DNA of 64,000 nucleotides from Candidatus Roizmanbacteria bacterium (GCA_016214055.1 JACRPE010000007.1:1-64000), one strand, 5' to 3'; positions 1 to 8,891 are shown, counted from the first letter of the stretch. Notes: generated by a model from the sequence alone, not told the origin. A program made the numbers and translations.

Positions 1-1
1 T

Positions 2-148
2 AATATACCACCCTATTCTTACTTGCAAAAGACAACAACTGGCATCGATGATACAATCAAATATGTTCCTCCCATTTTTCTTGACAAAGTCTCAGCCCAA
101 TTAGGGGCATGGAGTGGATACCAGGTGCTGGCTCAGAACCATGTATAA
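2..148 (+). CDS. C-terminal end of an unidentified protein (5' truncated)
   Basis: An open frame runs in from the left edge and ends at a TAA at 146-148, giving the last 48 residues of a protein that starts outside the window. The tail ends in ...YQVLAQNHV and has no hydrophobic segment or recognisable motif. The next gene begins 6 nt further on, and its -10 box (TATAAT, 144-149) overlaps this stop codon. I do not recognise the family. Confidence 0.5.
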   Translation, partial: NIPPYSYLQKTTTGIDDTIKYVPPIFLDKVSAQLGAWSGYQVLAQNHV

Positions 149-154
149 TACATA

Positions 155-712
155 GTGATGGACGATCTACAGACCTCTCACAAATTATTTCACTCGTTTT
201 GTATCAAACCGGCGACCCGTTTCGATACACAGGGTGTGGATGAAGAAGTGATCTTGGTCCTCCGTGCTCATCCGGTGACTCTTGTTCCCATACTGATTAA
301 CGGTCTCGTGTTATTTTTTATTCTGTTCTTTACTAATTTCTTTTTCCCTTCTTTTTTAACTTTATCCCAGATTCTATTCATCAACGTATTTTTTCTGGTA
401 TTCATAGGCAATTATCTCTGGTTTGGATTTCTTAACTGGTATTTCAATGTGGGGATAATTACCAACAAAGGGATAGTCGATGTTGATTTTAATCTGATCA
501 TCTATAAAGAGACAACTTATACGCTTTTGTCTCATGTGGAGGATGTTACGGCAAAATCAGGAGGTTTTTTTGAATCAGTATTTGATTTTGGAAATTTATT
601 CATTCAGACTGCGGGGACAGAGCGTAATACTGAGTTTTTGAATATTCCCCATCCTTCCTCCGCCGCTAAAATTATAAATGCCCTCGTGCAAAAAGAAGAT
701 ACCCATGTTTAA
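155..712 (+). CDS. Membrane-anchored bacterial PH-domain protein
   Basis: A 185-residue protein with two adjacent membrane segments (about residues 47-95) followed by a soluble domain. The region around residues 100-180, including VEDVTAKSGGFFESVFDFGN and a closing helix ending in ALVQK, resembles the bacterial PH (DUF304/YdbT-like) fold common in CPR membrane proteins. The start is GTG at 155 or ATG at 158; a TATAAT at 144-149 lies 5 nt before the GTG and there is no ribosome-binding site. The next gene overlaps its last codons. Function is unknown; the family call is moderately sure. Confidence 0.7.
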   Translation: MMDDLQTSHKLFHSFCIKPATRFDTQGVDEEVILVLRAHPVTLVPILINGLVLFFILFFTNFFFPSFLTLSQILFINVFFLVFIGNYLWFGFLNWYFNVGIITNKGIVDVDFNLIIYKETTYTLLSHVEDVTAKSGGFFESVFDFGNLFIQTAGTERNTEFLNIPHPSSAAKIINALVQKEDTHV

Positions 713-944
713 TACTGATATTGTGTCATTTTTTACCGGCCGTTCCCTTGGCTTTTTTTTCATAAAATCTTTCAGCATTGTGTTTTCCCTCTTATTTACC
801 GTGTATGCGGTGGTTACCTTTAAGCAGGTGCAGGACATCACAAAAGCGGTACTGAATGAGCGGAACCGGTTTATCATGCTGTACTCGTGGATACAGATTA
901 TGATCGGTATTGCATTGTTGCTCTATGCAATTTTCTTTATTTAG
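705..944 (+). CDS. Small two-TM membrane protein
   Basis: A 79-residue protein starting at ATG 705, which overlaps the stop of the PH-domain gene by 8 nt; an in-frame ATG at 678 would lengthen the overlap and is less likely. It has two hydrophobic helices (about residues 18-38 and 57-78) joined by a short polar hinge. Small two-helix proteins of this kind are common beside secretion and pilus genes in CPR genomes, but I cannot assign a function. It probably shares a transcript with the upstream gene. Confidence 0.6.
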   Translation: MFNTDIVSFFTGRSLGFFFIKSFSIVFSLLFTVYAVVTFKQVQDITKAVLNERNRFIMLYSWIQIMIGIALLLYAIFFI

Positions 945-958
945 GCTATCATCATAGT

Positions 959-2722
959 ATGCTACGCCCGATTTTTGACGGATATACCGGAAAGATGGAA
1001 GAGGGATCTTTTGTTGGGTACAGAGGGGGGTCGGGTTTTTTCTGTATATTGGAAGTCCTGGGAGGTTATTCGGAGGTCCAGGGAAATGCTCTCATTGAAC
1101 ATATCAGTCAGACCGTAATATCGGTCAATCCGTCCAATCTTAAAGAGTTTGACGAGGCGTTAAACTCTCTTATCCAAAGTGCGGATTTGCCCATCGAATT
1201 TTCTCTCTCAGCCGGGTACTTTACCTCGCAAGTTCTGTATCTCAAGACGGTCGGGACGGGGGAAATATATATAAAACGGGGGGCACATTTTGAGCGGATT
1301 ATTCAGGGTGATACCACTGCATCAGGTCATATACAGGAGCATGATATTTTTATTTTCTCTACCTCACTTTTCATGGAAGGCACACGGGGAATTGAGATTT
1401 TGAAGAGCCTTCTGCACCATAAACGACAGCCCACCGTGATCGTGGAAAGTCTGAAGGAAGTGGAGGGAGACAAAGAAGAAACGGGTACGGTACTTTTTGT
1501 TTCTTTTGTAAAGCCTCTTGAAGAAGTTAACACCGCAATTGAAGAACCCGGATTTGAGGTTCAGCCGCCGCCACAACAAGTTATTGAGAAACCATCAGCT
1601 ACTCCTTCTATGCTTGTAACCAAACTTACCTTATATTTTCGGGACAATCAAAAAAAAAGAATATTGCTTGTGGGGGTAATTCTCATTTTTGTCATCTTGT
1701 TACTCAATATGGGAAATATGTTCGGAAAAAAACAGCAGGAAGTAAGTAAAAAAGGCGTTGATTCTGTAGGGCAGAAGATTGAGGCGGATTTGAAGGCCAT
1801 AGATATGAGCGGCGATATGGAACGCTCCCTTGGCATTATCTCCCAATCCCGTCAAAGCCTGGATGAGCTGAAAAAAACGGATAAAAAATTAAAAAGCACT
1901 GATGTCAAGAAACTAGAAGATCTTATCACCGACTATGAGTCGAAAGTGATACGGAGAGAGGACAAACAGACTGCTGAATTTTATGATTTAGCTCTTGAAG
2001 AAAAAGATTCAAAGGCAGACAAGATGTATTTATCCGATGGGAAAGTGTCCTTATTAAACAGAGAAGGGAAAATATATGTGTTTTCCCTGGATAATAAATC
2101 TGTTGAGAAAAAAGTATATGGGGAGATTGCCAACGCCGGCAGTATTGCCTCTTTTGACAAGGCGGTATATTTCTATAAACAAGGAGCGGGTATCTATAAG
2201 ATAAACGACAAAGAAAAACCCGCGCGGATAATTGAGGATGATCCAGCATGGGGGAATATCATCGACCTCAATGTCTATAACGGCAATATCTATCTACTTG
2301 ACTCGGGGAAGGATGAAGTATATAAATATCTGGTTGCGGAGAAAGGATACTCGGAAAAGAATTCATATATGAAACCAGGAAGTACTTTACAGTTAAAACG
2401 AGCAAATTCCCTGGCAATTGACTCTTCCCTTTATATCGGTTTTGATACTTTTATAGCCAAGTATATTGCAGGTGTTAAGGATTCATTCACTATAAAGTAT
2501 CCGGAAAGTGATATCAGTCTCGTGAAGATTTATACCAATAAGGATCTTGACAATATATACGGACTGGATAAATCCAAGGGGACGTTATATATCTTTGGAA
2601 AAGACGGCCAGTATATAAAACAGATAAGGTCTTCTGACCTGAATAAAACCGATGATTTTGTGGTATACAAAAATAGTGTTTATCTTCTTAACCAAACCAA
2701 AATCCTGAAAATCGATCTGTAG
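959..2722 (+). CDS. PP2C-like domain, one TM helix, beta-propeller-like C-terminus
   Basis: A 587-residue protein. Residues 1-190 resemble a degenerate PPM/PP2C phosphatase fold, with the pattern GTGEIYIKRG...D...HDIFIFST typical of the last strands, but I cannot see the metal-binding aspartates. A single TM helix (about residues 235-255) follows a Pro-rich linker. After a coiled-coil stretch, the C-terminal 300 residues alternate short strands with NGNIYLLDSG- and NSVYLLNQ-like turns, as in a beta-propeller. ATG 959 is preferred over an upstream start because TATCAT (947-952) lies 6 nt before it. It may be an envelope sensor; that is inference. Confidence 0.6.
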   Translation: MLRPIFDGYTGKMEEGSFVGYRGGSGFFCILEVLGGYSEVQGNALIEHISQTVISVNPSNLKEFDEALNSLIQSADLPIEFSLSAGYFTSQVLYLKTVGTGEIYIKRGAHFERIIQGDTTASGHIQEHDIFIFSTSLFMEGTRGIEILKSLLHHKRQPTVIVESLKEVEGDKEETGTVLFVSFVKPLEEVNTAIEEPGFEVQPPPQQVIEKPSATPSMLVTKLTLYFRDNQKKRILLVGVILIFVILLLNMGNMFGKKQQEVSKKGVDSVGQKIEADLKAIDMSGDMERSLGIISQSRQSLDELKKTDKKLKSTDVKKLEDLITDYESKVIRREDKQTAEFYDLALEEKDSKADKMYLSDGKVSLLNREGKIYVFSLDNKSVEKKVYGEIANAGSIASFDKAVYFYKQGAGIYKINDKEKPARIIEDDPAWGNIIDLNVYNGNIYLLDSGKDEVYKYLVAEKGYSEKNSYMKPGSTLQLKRANSLAIDSSLYIGFDTFIAKYIAGVKDSFTIKYPESDISLVKIYTNKDLDNIYGLDKSKGTLYIFGKDGQYIKQIRSSDLNKTDDFVVYKNSVYLLNQTKILKIDL

Positions 2723-2731
2723 ATTTTAGAC

Positions 2732-2830
2732 TGTCATTGCGAGTCCTGATTTAAATCGTGGACGAAGCAATCTTAAAAACTTTGAGATTGCCACGTCGTC
2801 CTCCGATTCGGAGGACTCCTCGCAATGACA
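2732..2830. repeat. Palindromic intergenic repeat (TGTCATTGCGAG family)
   Basis: The element opens with TGTCATTGCGAG and closes with CTCGCAATGACA, a 12-bp perfect terminal inverted repeat. An inner palindrome, CCTCCGATTCGGAGG, sits near its right end. It lies between two convergent genes and may also end transcription. It belongs to the same broad class as the other TGTCAT...ATGACA elements in this window. Confidence 0.85.
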
Positions 2831-2842
2831 TAGGGTTAGACT

Positions 2843-3724
2843 TTACTCCAAGAAATCTTTCTCTTGTTTTTGAAGTGAGGCCACATTCACCTCCGGAATA
2901 AGGAAAAGCCAGGGATATGAAGAGGACTTCATCGCGTATGATTTGTCGTCATATTTAACAAAATCGATTGTGTTTTCCTGCTTTTGGGTTTTCAATCGTA
3001 TGGTGAGAGCAGGATTTGTATCAGTCACTTTTGTGTTTGCCTCAACGATGTCAGTTGCGGTCAGATTTTTTAAATCATTGATGTAATAACTTACGGTCCC
3101 ACTTTTCGTTTTTTTATTCCCCATAGACCACTCATCTTTACTCTTTGTCAGCTGGGTCTTGACTCCGTTCATGTCAATCTCCATTGATTGAAGAGATGAA
3201 TCATCGTCCAGCGCATGTGTTTTCAGGTCTCGAAAATCACTGTTTATCAGAATTGACTGCAAATTATCACCCACAAACACCTCTTCCTGTTTATCCATTC
3301 GTGCATAGCGCGCGCTTGACCCGTATGGTTTTCCTAAATAGAGAGTGCGTTCACGTTCAGGTGTTTTAACCACGACGATTTCTGTACCGATACCAAAATC
3401 CGCATGTTTATTTTTGTTTTTTGACACGATGGTACCTTCGGTCAGGCCGTTGAGTGTTTGAATAAGGTTAGATACTTTTTCCGGGTCTGCGGTAAACTGT
3501 TTGCCCTCCTTTTCAACAAACCATTTACTTCCGTTTTTGATTAATTTTTGAGAGAGGGATTCTCCGGTCAATAAAAACTGTGACGAATTTTCATTGGTGA
3601 GTGAAAAAAGAGTTACGGTCTTGGGAGTCATATTTTTCTGGATGAGGTCTTTTGAATAAAATAAGGCAAGGAACAATATGAGCACAAAACTGAGTAAAAG
3701 TAATCTTTTGCGGTTATGGTTCAT
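2843..3724 (-). CDS. DUF4340 domain protein, N-terminal membrane anchor
   Basis: A 293-residue protein with an N-terminal TM helix (residues 7-24) and an extracytoplasmic region matching the DUF4340 pattern: a repeated wedge of Lys/Trp-containing strands (NGSKWFVEKEGKQFTADPEKV...LIQTLNGL). DUF4340 genes usually lie directly after gldA-gldF-gldG-type ABC genes. Here those genes are at 15837-18708 on the same strand, so the operon appears split by the isoprenoid island. A weak TATTTT box lies 7 nt before the ATG. Its role would be as an accessory of that ABC exporter; this is inference from family context. Confidence 0.75.
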   Translation of the reverse strand: MNHNRKRLLLLSFVLILFLALFYSKDLIQKNMTPKTVTLFSLTNENSSQFLLTGESLSQKLIKNGSKWFVEKEGKQFTADPEKVSNLIQTLNGLTEGTIVSKNKNKHADFGIGTEIVVVKTPERERTLYLGKPYGSSARYARMDKQEEVFVGDNLQSILINSDFRDLKTHALDDDSSLQSMEIDMNGVKTQLTKSKDEWSMGNKKTKSGTVSYYINDLKNLTATDIVEANTKVTDTNPALTIRLKTQKQENTIDFVKYDDKSYAMKSSSYPWLFLIPEVNVASLQKQEKDFLE

Positions 3725-3750
3725 AGATGATAAAATATCATATAACCTTT

Positions 3751-4296
3751 ATGTTTGTCAACGAGGAAATTATAGTAAAACAGATAATAAAACGGAATGA
3801 AAAAGTGCTACTTTCCTTCTATCGTACGCATCATGCATCGATTCTTCAATTTATCTATAAACAGGTGGGGCAAAAGGACGTGGCCGAGGAGTTGGCCCAG
3901 GATTCTTTCTTAGACTTTATTGAAGGATTACGGAATTTCAGGGGGGAATCTTCGCTCAAAACGTACTTGTTTTCGATTGCCCGTTTCAAGATCATAGATC
4001 ATATCAAAAAAAAGAAAATAAAAAAGATTCTGTTTTCCGCGCTTCCCAAATCTATGGTGGAAAATATGGCTTCAGTATTCATCGATGACCAGCTAGAACA
4101 AAAGGAATTAGCACAGAAAATTGAAAAAGTCATTAACCTCCTTCCGAATGATTATCACCTCATCCTCAGACTCAAGTATATAGACGGGCGCCGTGTCCAG
4201 GAAATTGCACGCAGACTTGCTCTGACCTTTAAAGCGACGGAAAGCCTATTGTACCGGGCACGGCAAGCATTTATCAAATCGTATTCAGCGGTATGA
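3751..4296 (+). CDS. ECF-type RNA polymerase sigma factor
   Basis: A protein of about 181 residues with sigma region 2 (HASILQFIYKQVG..DVAEELAQDSFLDF...SSLKTYLFSIARFKIIDHI) and region 4 (LPNDYHLILRLKYIDGRRVQEIARRL...SLLYRARQAF), and no regions 1 or 3, as in ECF sigma factors. ATG 3751 fits a TATAAC box 4 nt upstream; an in-frame ATG at 3727 is possible. The next gene overlaps by 4 bp and encodes a one-TM protein, which could be the anti-sigma partner. Target promoters are unknown. Confidence 0.88.
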   Translation: MFVNEEIIVKQIIKRNEKVLLSFYRTHHASILQFIYKQVGQKDVAEELAQDSFLDFIEGLRNFRGESSLKTYLFSIARFKIIDHIKKKKIKKILFSALPKSMVENMASVFIDDQLEQKELAQKIEKVINLLPNDYHLILRLKYIDGRRVQEIARRLALTFKATESLLYRARQAFIKSYSAV

Positions 4297-4526
4297 AATC
4301 AAACATCATTCAATTGCGGAGAAAGTTAAACGAAGTATATGTAGTTGAACCCAATGATCTGGGTTTGCCGTATCTCACCGCTTTTTACCGGAGGGTGAAC
4401 GTCTTTTTTAAGAGGATGCCGTTCATCATCATCGTCCCCGCAGCACTCCTTGGCGCATTATTTTTGTCAGTGTTTTTTGGCTATCTGGTTGTCCGTTTGA
4501 CCTCCATGCTTCAATATGGATTTTAA
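4293..4526 (+). CDS. Small one-TM protein behind the sigma gene (possible anti-sigma)
   Basis: A 77-residue protein with a polar N-terminal half (residues 1-43) and one TM helix (about 46-68). It starts in an ATGA overlap with the sigma gene, so the two are almost certainly co-translated. ECF sigma factors are often followed by membrane-bound anti-sigma factors with a cytoplasmic N-terminal domain; the topology fits, but I see no zinc-binding HxxxCxxC motif, so the role is inference. Confidence 0.6.
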   Translation: MKSNIIQLRRKLNEVYVVEPNDLGLPYLTAFYRRVNVFFKRMPFIIIVPAALLGALFLSVFFGYLVVRLTSMLQYGF

Positions 4527-5127
4527 AACAGTCTTCATAGAACTGATTACTTCACTCCTTATTATAATCAGACGGATCATACTTCTTATATTTTATCCGT
4601 ATAAAACCATGAGGGACATTGCGCTCAATGGGAAAAGCTATCAAACAATCATCATTCTTGTTATTGCCTTACTGTATTTTTTATTTTCTTATTCACTTCG
4701 GGGATCTCCATGGTGGGGTGGAGTAGTTTATATTGTGTTTCTTCTGACTTTTATCACCACCGTTACTTTTTTTTATCATCTCTCAAAACAGTTTAAAAAA
4801 GATATCAGGTTCCGCAGTTTTATTTATACTTTTTCCTATACTCTCATACCAACTTTATTTTGGTTCATTTCGAATCTGGCTCTTTTTATCATCCTTCCGC
4901 CACCGCGTACGATGTCAATCTTAGGCCGGGGTTTCAGCATTTTTTTCATCGCTTATTCGGTGAGCCTTTTGGTATGGAAACTGATCTTAGTTTATCTTGC
5001 TATTCGATTTTCCTCCCGTTTGGGTTTGTATCGGATTATTTACATGTTTCTTTTGTATACGATCATTTTTGTTCCCCTCTCACTCCTTCTGTATTACTTT
5101 AAAATCTTCAGAATACCTTTTATATAA
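4516..5127 (+). CDS. Multi-TM membrane protein (Yip1-like)
   Basis: A 203-residue protein with about five hydrophobic helices and a short basic N-terminus. The pattern of an amphipathic start with FYPYKTMRDIA followed by paired TM helices resembles the YIP1 family. It overlaps the previous gene by 11 bp and closes the sigma operon. The 110-bp hairpin element begins 14 nt after its stop. Function unknown; it may be a target or regulator of the sigma system. Confidence 0.55.
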   Translation: MDFKTVFIELITSLLIIIRRIILLIFYPYKTMRDIALNGKSYQTIIILVIALLYFLFSYSLRGSPWWGGVVYIVFLLTFITTVTFFYHLSKQFKKDIRFRSFIYTFSYTLIPTLFWFISNLALFIILPPPRTMSILGRGFSIFFIAYSVSLLVWKLILVYLAIRFSSRLGLYRIIYMFLLYTIIFVPLSLLLYYFKIFRIPFI

Positions 5128-5141
5128 ACCCGCTTAATATA

Positions 5142-5251
5142 TTGTTCTCGAATACATCTTTTCGCACATGCATCAAGCTAGTAAGCGTTAATTAGATTAT
5201 CATATTGGTAGCCACGCGTGACATGTGCTCAAATCTGCATTCTTCGAACAA
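5142..5251. repeat. 110-bp covarying hairpin element, copy 1
   Basis: An imperfect palindrome that opens with TTGTTCTCGAAT and closes with ATTCTTCGAACAA; the arms also pair through GCACATG and CATGTGC. A second copy lies at 15714-15824. The two copies differ, but changes in one arm are matched in the other: outer TT/AA becomes AC/GT, CA/TG becomes TG/CA, and GCACATG/CATGTGC becomes GCAAATG/CATTTGC. The inner AAGCTAGTAAGCGTTA is identical in both. It lies between the sigma operon and the HMG-CoA reductase gene and is followed by a T-rich stretch. Confidence 0.85.
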
Positions 5252-5304
5252 TTTTATTGTATAAAAAATCGAATGATTTTTTTTTACCCACGGACTCATA
5301 TAGT

Positions 5305-6396
5305 ATGGACCTGAAAAAACTTGAAGATATTCTCAAAATCAAACTTCCCCACATAGGAGGGGTGAGCTTTCAAAAAGATGACGTCATTCACTGCGAAAAC
5401 CGCATCGGGGGAACCGTATTACCTCTTGGAGTTGCCGGTCCTTTACATATAAATGGTCAACATGCAAAAGGGGATTATTACATCCCGCTTGCAACCACCG
5501 AAGGGGCACTCGTTGCCTCAGTTAACCGGGGGAGTAAGGCAATAAGCGCCTCAGGAGGAGCATCAAGCGGCGTTGAATTAGTCGGAGTCACAAGGGGTCC
5601 TGTATTTGAAGTAAAGAACATCTCACAAGCATTATCTTTTAAAAAATGGCTGGACGAACACCTGTCTTTGCTAAAAAAGGAAGCAGAAAAAACATCATCT
5701 CACCTGAAACTTTTAAAGTTAGGGGCCCGGATTACCGGAAATTATGTATATGTCCGTTTTTATTTTAATACCGGTGAGGCAATGGGGATGAATATGGCGA
5801 CGATTGCCACAGATAAGATTGTTTCATACATTGAAAATAAAACGAAAGCGTCCTGCTTGGCAATATCAGGAAATTTCTGTGTTGATAAAAAACCCGCTTG
5901 GTTGAATTTTATTTCCGGTCGCGGAAGGCGTGTTTGGGCAGAGGCAATCATAAAAAAAGACTTAGTTAAAACAATTTTAAAAACATCACCGCAGAAATTA
6001 TTTGAAGTATGGCTTGCAAAATGTATGATGGGGTCAATCATGAGCGGAGGCATGGGTTTTAACAGTCATTTTGCGAATGTGGTTGCCGCCTTTTTTGCCG
6101 CAACCGGACAGGATTTAGCTCATGTGGTTGAAGGGAGTATGGGGGTTACCACGATGAAAGTTCTTGAAAATGGCGACCTCTATGTAAGCGTGTATCTTCC
6201 TGCGGTCATGCTTGGTACCATCGGGGGAGGAACCAAACTTGCAATAAAAAAGGAAGCACTATCAATTATGAAAGTTACCAGTTCTGATGCGTTAGCGGAA
6301 ATACTGGGTTGCGCCGTATTGGCTGGAGAATTATCACTTTTATCCTCCCTTGCCGAAGGTTCACTTGCTAAAGCTCACACCCGTTTGGGGCGGTAA
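5305..6396 (+). CDS. Hydroxymethylglutaryl-CoA reductase
   Basis: It reduces HMG-CoA to mevalonate, the committed step of the mevalonate pathway. The 363-residue protein shows ENRIGGTVLPLGVAGP (from residue 31), the catalytic Glu in TTEGAL (about 64-69), the GEAMGMNM motif (about 157), the catalytic Lys in DKKPAW (about 194), Asp in GQDLAHVVE (about 268), LGTIGGGTKLA, and a C-terminal His (AKAHTRLGR). These are class I (archaeal/eukaryotic-like) features without the N-terminal membrane domain. I chose ATG 5305; the longer frame to 5218 runs into the hairpin element. It heads the isoprenoid operon, with 3-nt spacing to the next gene. Confidence 0.95.
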   Translation: MDLKKLEDILKIKLPHIGGVSFQKDDVIHCENRIGGTVLPLGVAGPLHINGQHAKGDYYIPLATTEGALVASVNRGSKAISASGGASSGVELVGVTRGPVFEVKNISQALSFKKWLDEHLSLLKKEAEKTSSHLKLLKLGARITGNYVYVRFYFNTGEAMGMNMATIATDKIVSYIENKTKASCLAISGNFCVDKKPAWLNFISGRGRRVWAEAIIKKDLVKTILKTSPQKLFEVWLAKCMMGSIMSGGMGFNSHFANVVAAFFAATGQDLAHVVEGSMGVTTMKVLENGDLYVSVYLPAVMLGTIGGGTKLAIKKEALSIMKVTSSDALAEILGCAVLAGELSLLSSLAEGSLAKAHTRLGR

Positions 6397-6399
6397 ACT

Positions 6400-7422
6400 A
6401 TGGTGGGTATTGTTTCGTACGGATACTACACTCCCTCGTTTCGCATAAAAATTGCAGACATTGCCGGTATGTGGGGGAAAAATGCAACCGATGTAAGTTC
6501 GTCACTCCAAGTTAAGGAAAAGGCAGTATCATCCCAAGATGAAGACGCCCTTACCATGGCATATGAGTCAGCATCTCAAGCACTGCAGGGAATTTCGATT
6601 GATAGAAAAAAAATAGGGGGAGTATTTTTTGGTACGGAAAGTCCTCCGTATGCGGTCAATCCTTCATCCACCATCCTTGCTGAGTTTTTAGGAATAGAGG
6701 GTCATTATTTAGCTTCTGATTTGCAGTTTGCATGCAAGGCGGCAACAGGGGCAATTATAACCGCATCCGGCCTCATCGCATCCGGCAGGACTCCCTACAC
6801 GCTTGTGGTTGCCTCAGATAAAGCAACTGCCAAGCCGCATGATGCATTGGAATATACCGCATCCTCCGGGTCGGTAAGTCTTTTGCTGGGTAAAAAGAAC
6901 CCCCTTCTTGAGATAGTGGATATGGAATCTTTTTCCTCCGATACCCCTGACTTCTGGAGGAGGGAGGGGATACGGTACCCCTCACATGGAGGACGATTCA
7001 CCGGTAAACCTTCTTATTTTCATCACATTATGAACTCATCGCAAACGATTCTTAAAAGGTGCAAGATCAAGCCTTCACAATTTGCCCATGCAGTTTTTCA
7101 TATGCCCAATGGCAAATTTCCCCGCCAGGTTGCGTCATTTCTCGGATTTACTTTGGAGCAAATAAAAACGTCACTTGTCATCGAATCATTGGGTAATTCT
7201 TATACCGCCTCATCCCTCATGGGGTTGGTTGCGGTTTTGGAAATTGCAAAACCGGGGGAATATATTTTTCTTGCCTCTTATGGATCAGGGGCGGGGAGTG
7301 ACGCCTTTATTTTCCGCGTGACAAAAGAAATATTAAATCGGAGAAAAGTTTTTCAACAAAAAATAAATGAAAAAAAATATATCGATTACCAAACCTATTT
7401 GCGTTACATGAACATTATTTAA
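6400..7422 (+). CDS. Hydroxymethylglutaryl-CoA synthase, archaeal type
   Basis: It condenses acetoacetyl-CoA with acetyl-CoA to HMG-CoA. The 340-residue protein has the nucleophilic Cys in FACKAATGA (about residue 112) and the HMPNGKFP motif (His about 234; archaeal enzymes usually read HQPNGKFP). Length and motifs match the archaeal family rather than the longer eukaryote/Firmicutes type. It is followed after 2 nt by thiolase and then DUF35. In archaea these three proteins form one complex that passes acetoacetyl-CoA directly between active sites. Confidence 0.93.
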   Translation: MVGIVSYGYYTPSFRIKIADIAGMWGKNATDVSSSLQVKEKAVSSQDEDALTMAYESASQALQGISIDRKKIGGVFFGTESPPYAVNPSSTILAEFLGIEGHYLASDLQFACKAATGAIITASGLIASGRTPYTLVVASDKATAKPHDALEYTASSGSVSLLLGKKNPLLEIVDMESFSSDTPDFWRREGIRYPSHGGRFTGKPSYFHHIMNSSQTILKRCKIKPSQFAHAVFHMPNGKFPRQVASFLGFTLEQIKTSLVIESLGNSYTASSLMGLVAVLEIAKPGEYIFLASYGSGAGSDAFIFRVTKEILNRRKVFQQKINEKKYIDYQTYLRYMNII

Positions 7423-7424
7423 CT

Positions 7425-8576
7425 ATGATTTCCGTCATTGGGTATTACACTACAAAATTCGGTGAGTTGTGGGAAAAGTCACTCTTTGATCTGGTTGAGG
7501 AAGCATTATTTGGCGTGTTAAAAGAATGTCATATTGAAAAGGGGAAGATTGATGCGATTTTTTTCGGTAACATGATGGGGGGAACGCTTGAAAACAACCT
7601 TCACAGTCCTTCAAAGATAGCTGAAATTATGGGGACTCATATTCCGGTGTTTCGCGCTGAGGCGGCCTGTGCCTCGGGGGGGGCGGCGTTTCACTTAGCA
7701 CATACATATCTTGAGGCAAATACAGGGAAAACGGTTCTTGTGATTGGAGCTGAAAAGATGACCGATTATTCACCTGAGGAAGTTATCTCTGCCTTGACTG
7801 CGGCCTCATCAGGTGAAGAACAGGAGTCAGGACTCACTTTTCCCGGACTGTATGCCATGATGGCACAGGTATACCTGCAAAAATATAACTACTCAAAAAT
7901 AGATTTAAGTTATGTAAGTTATAAGAATCATTATCACGGGAGTCTGAATGATAAGGCGCATTTCCGGAAAAAAATCTCTCTCCAGGAAATTGAATCAAGT
8001 CCTCTCGTGGCTTATCCTTTAGGAGTATTAGATTGTTCACCGATCTCAGACGGGGCCTCCGCAATCATCATGACGTCCGATAAAACGTTACTTTCAAAAC
8101 AAAAAAAAGCAATACGGGTACTATCGACCGAAGTTGCCACTGATACCATCTCTTTAAAGAACAGAAAATTCATTGACGGCATTGAGGCAACTCAAATCGC
8201 GGGTAAAAAAGCGTTTCATAAAGCCGGCATAGAACCTGACAGCATACAAATTGCTGAACTGCACGACTGTTTTTCCATCGCGGAACTATTTGCCATGGAG
8301 GATCTTGGATTTTGGAAAAAGGGAAGCGCGGGGAAACGGATTTCACTTCTTGAGACCATGCTTAACTCAGGAAACTCTCTCACAACAAATACTTCAGGAG
8401 GACTTAAGGCAGCCGGACACCCGGTAGGTGCAACCGGAATAAAACAAATTGGGGAGGTATACCTTCAGCTCACTAAGCAAGCGGGTTCACGTCAGGTTAA
8501 GAATGCGAAAAAGGGGTTAACTCATAACATAGGCGGCTCAGGCGGCACGGCGATTGTTAGTATTTTTGGAGTGTAA
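7425..8576 (+). CDS. Acetyl-CoA C-acetyltransferase (thiolase), archaeal type
   Basis: It joins two acetyl-CoA to acetoacetyl-CoA. The 383-residue protein shows the acylated Cys in EAACASGG (about residue 83), GHPVGATG (His about 331), and the C-terminal HNIGGSGG in place of the CxGGG of classical bacterial thiolases; this marks the SCP2/archaeal subgroup. It lies between HMG-CoA synthase and DUF35 with spacings of 2-3 nt, the same order as the archaeal thiolase/HMGCS/DUF35 complex. Confidence 0.92.
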   Translation: MISVIGYYTTKFGELWEKSLFDLVEEALFGVLKECHIEKGKIDAIFFGNMMGGTLENNLHSPSKIAEIMGTHIPVFRAEAACASGGAAFHLAHTYLEANTGKTVLVIGAEKMTDYSPEEVISALTAASSGEEQESGLTFPGLYAMMAQVYLQKYNYSKIDLSYVSYKNHYHGSLNDKAHFRKKISLQEIESSPLVAYPLGVLDCSPISDGASAIIMTSDKTLLSKQKKAIRVLSTEVATDTISLKNRKFIDGIEATQIAGKKAFHKAGIEPDSIQIAELHDCFSIAELFAMEDLGFWKKGSAGKRISLLETMLNSGNSLTTNTSGGLKAAGHPVGATGIKQIGEVYLQLTKQAGSRQVKNAKKGLTHNIGGSGGTAIVSIFGV

Positions 8577-8579
8577 TAT

Positions 8580-8891
8580 ATGATGATAAGTCCGGTCAAA
8601 ATTTGGAGAAGGCAAAAAGAAATACGTTCACTGTTACACAAAAAAGGGACAGTGCTGTCATGGACCTTTATCTATGCCCCTCCCGAGGAGTTTAAAAAAA
8701 ATGCGCCCTATGCGGTAGTACTGGTTGCGCTTGATAATGGAGAAAGAGCTTTCGGACAACTCGTTGAATGTGATAAAGATAGTATTAAAATAGGTATGCC
8801 CGTGTATTCGATATTGAGAAAAGTCCGTGAAGTATCTGCCGAAGATATCATCGCCTATGGTCTAAAATTCAAACCCTATGAAAAAAATTAG
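8580..8891 (+). CDS. DUF35 OB-fold protein lacking the zinc ribbon
   Basis: A 103-residue protein with an OB-fold-like core (GTVLSWTFIYAPPEEFKKNAPY...VVLVALDNGERAFGQLVE) typical of DUF35. In archaea DUF35 scaffolds the thiolase-HMG-CoA synthase complex and helps form the shared CoA tunnel. The usual N-terminal four-Cys zinc ribbon is missing; the only cysteine is in VECDK. The start is ATG 8580 (or the next codon). Its end overlaps the mevalonate kinase start by 14 bp. Its position strongly supports the scaffold role. Confidence 0.85.
   Translation: MMISPVKIWRRQKEIRSLLHKKGTVLSWTFIYAPPEEFKKNAPYAVVLVALDNGERAFGQLVECDKDSIKIGMPVYSILRKVREVSAEDIIAYGLKFKPYEKN

Noticed and set aside
596-877. Minus-strand open frame opposite the PH-domain gene
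   Set aside because: It lies wholly opposite two well-supported genes, lacks a promoter or ribosome-binding site and has no recognisable protein character.
5142-5251. The hairpin element could be an integron attC site
   Set aside because: The outer ends read GTTC...GAAC, not RYYYAAC...GTTRRRY, and no integron integrase or cassette array is present. An internal GCGTTA is only a chance resemblance.
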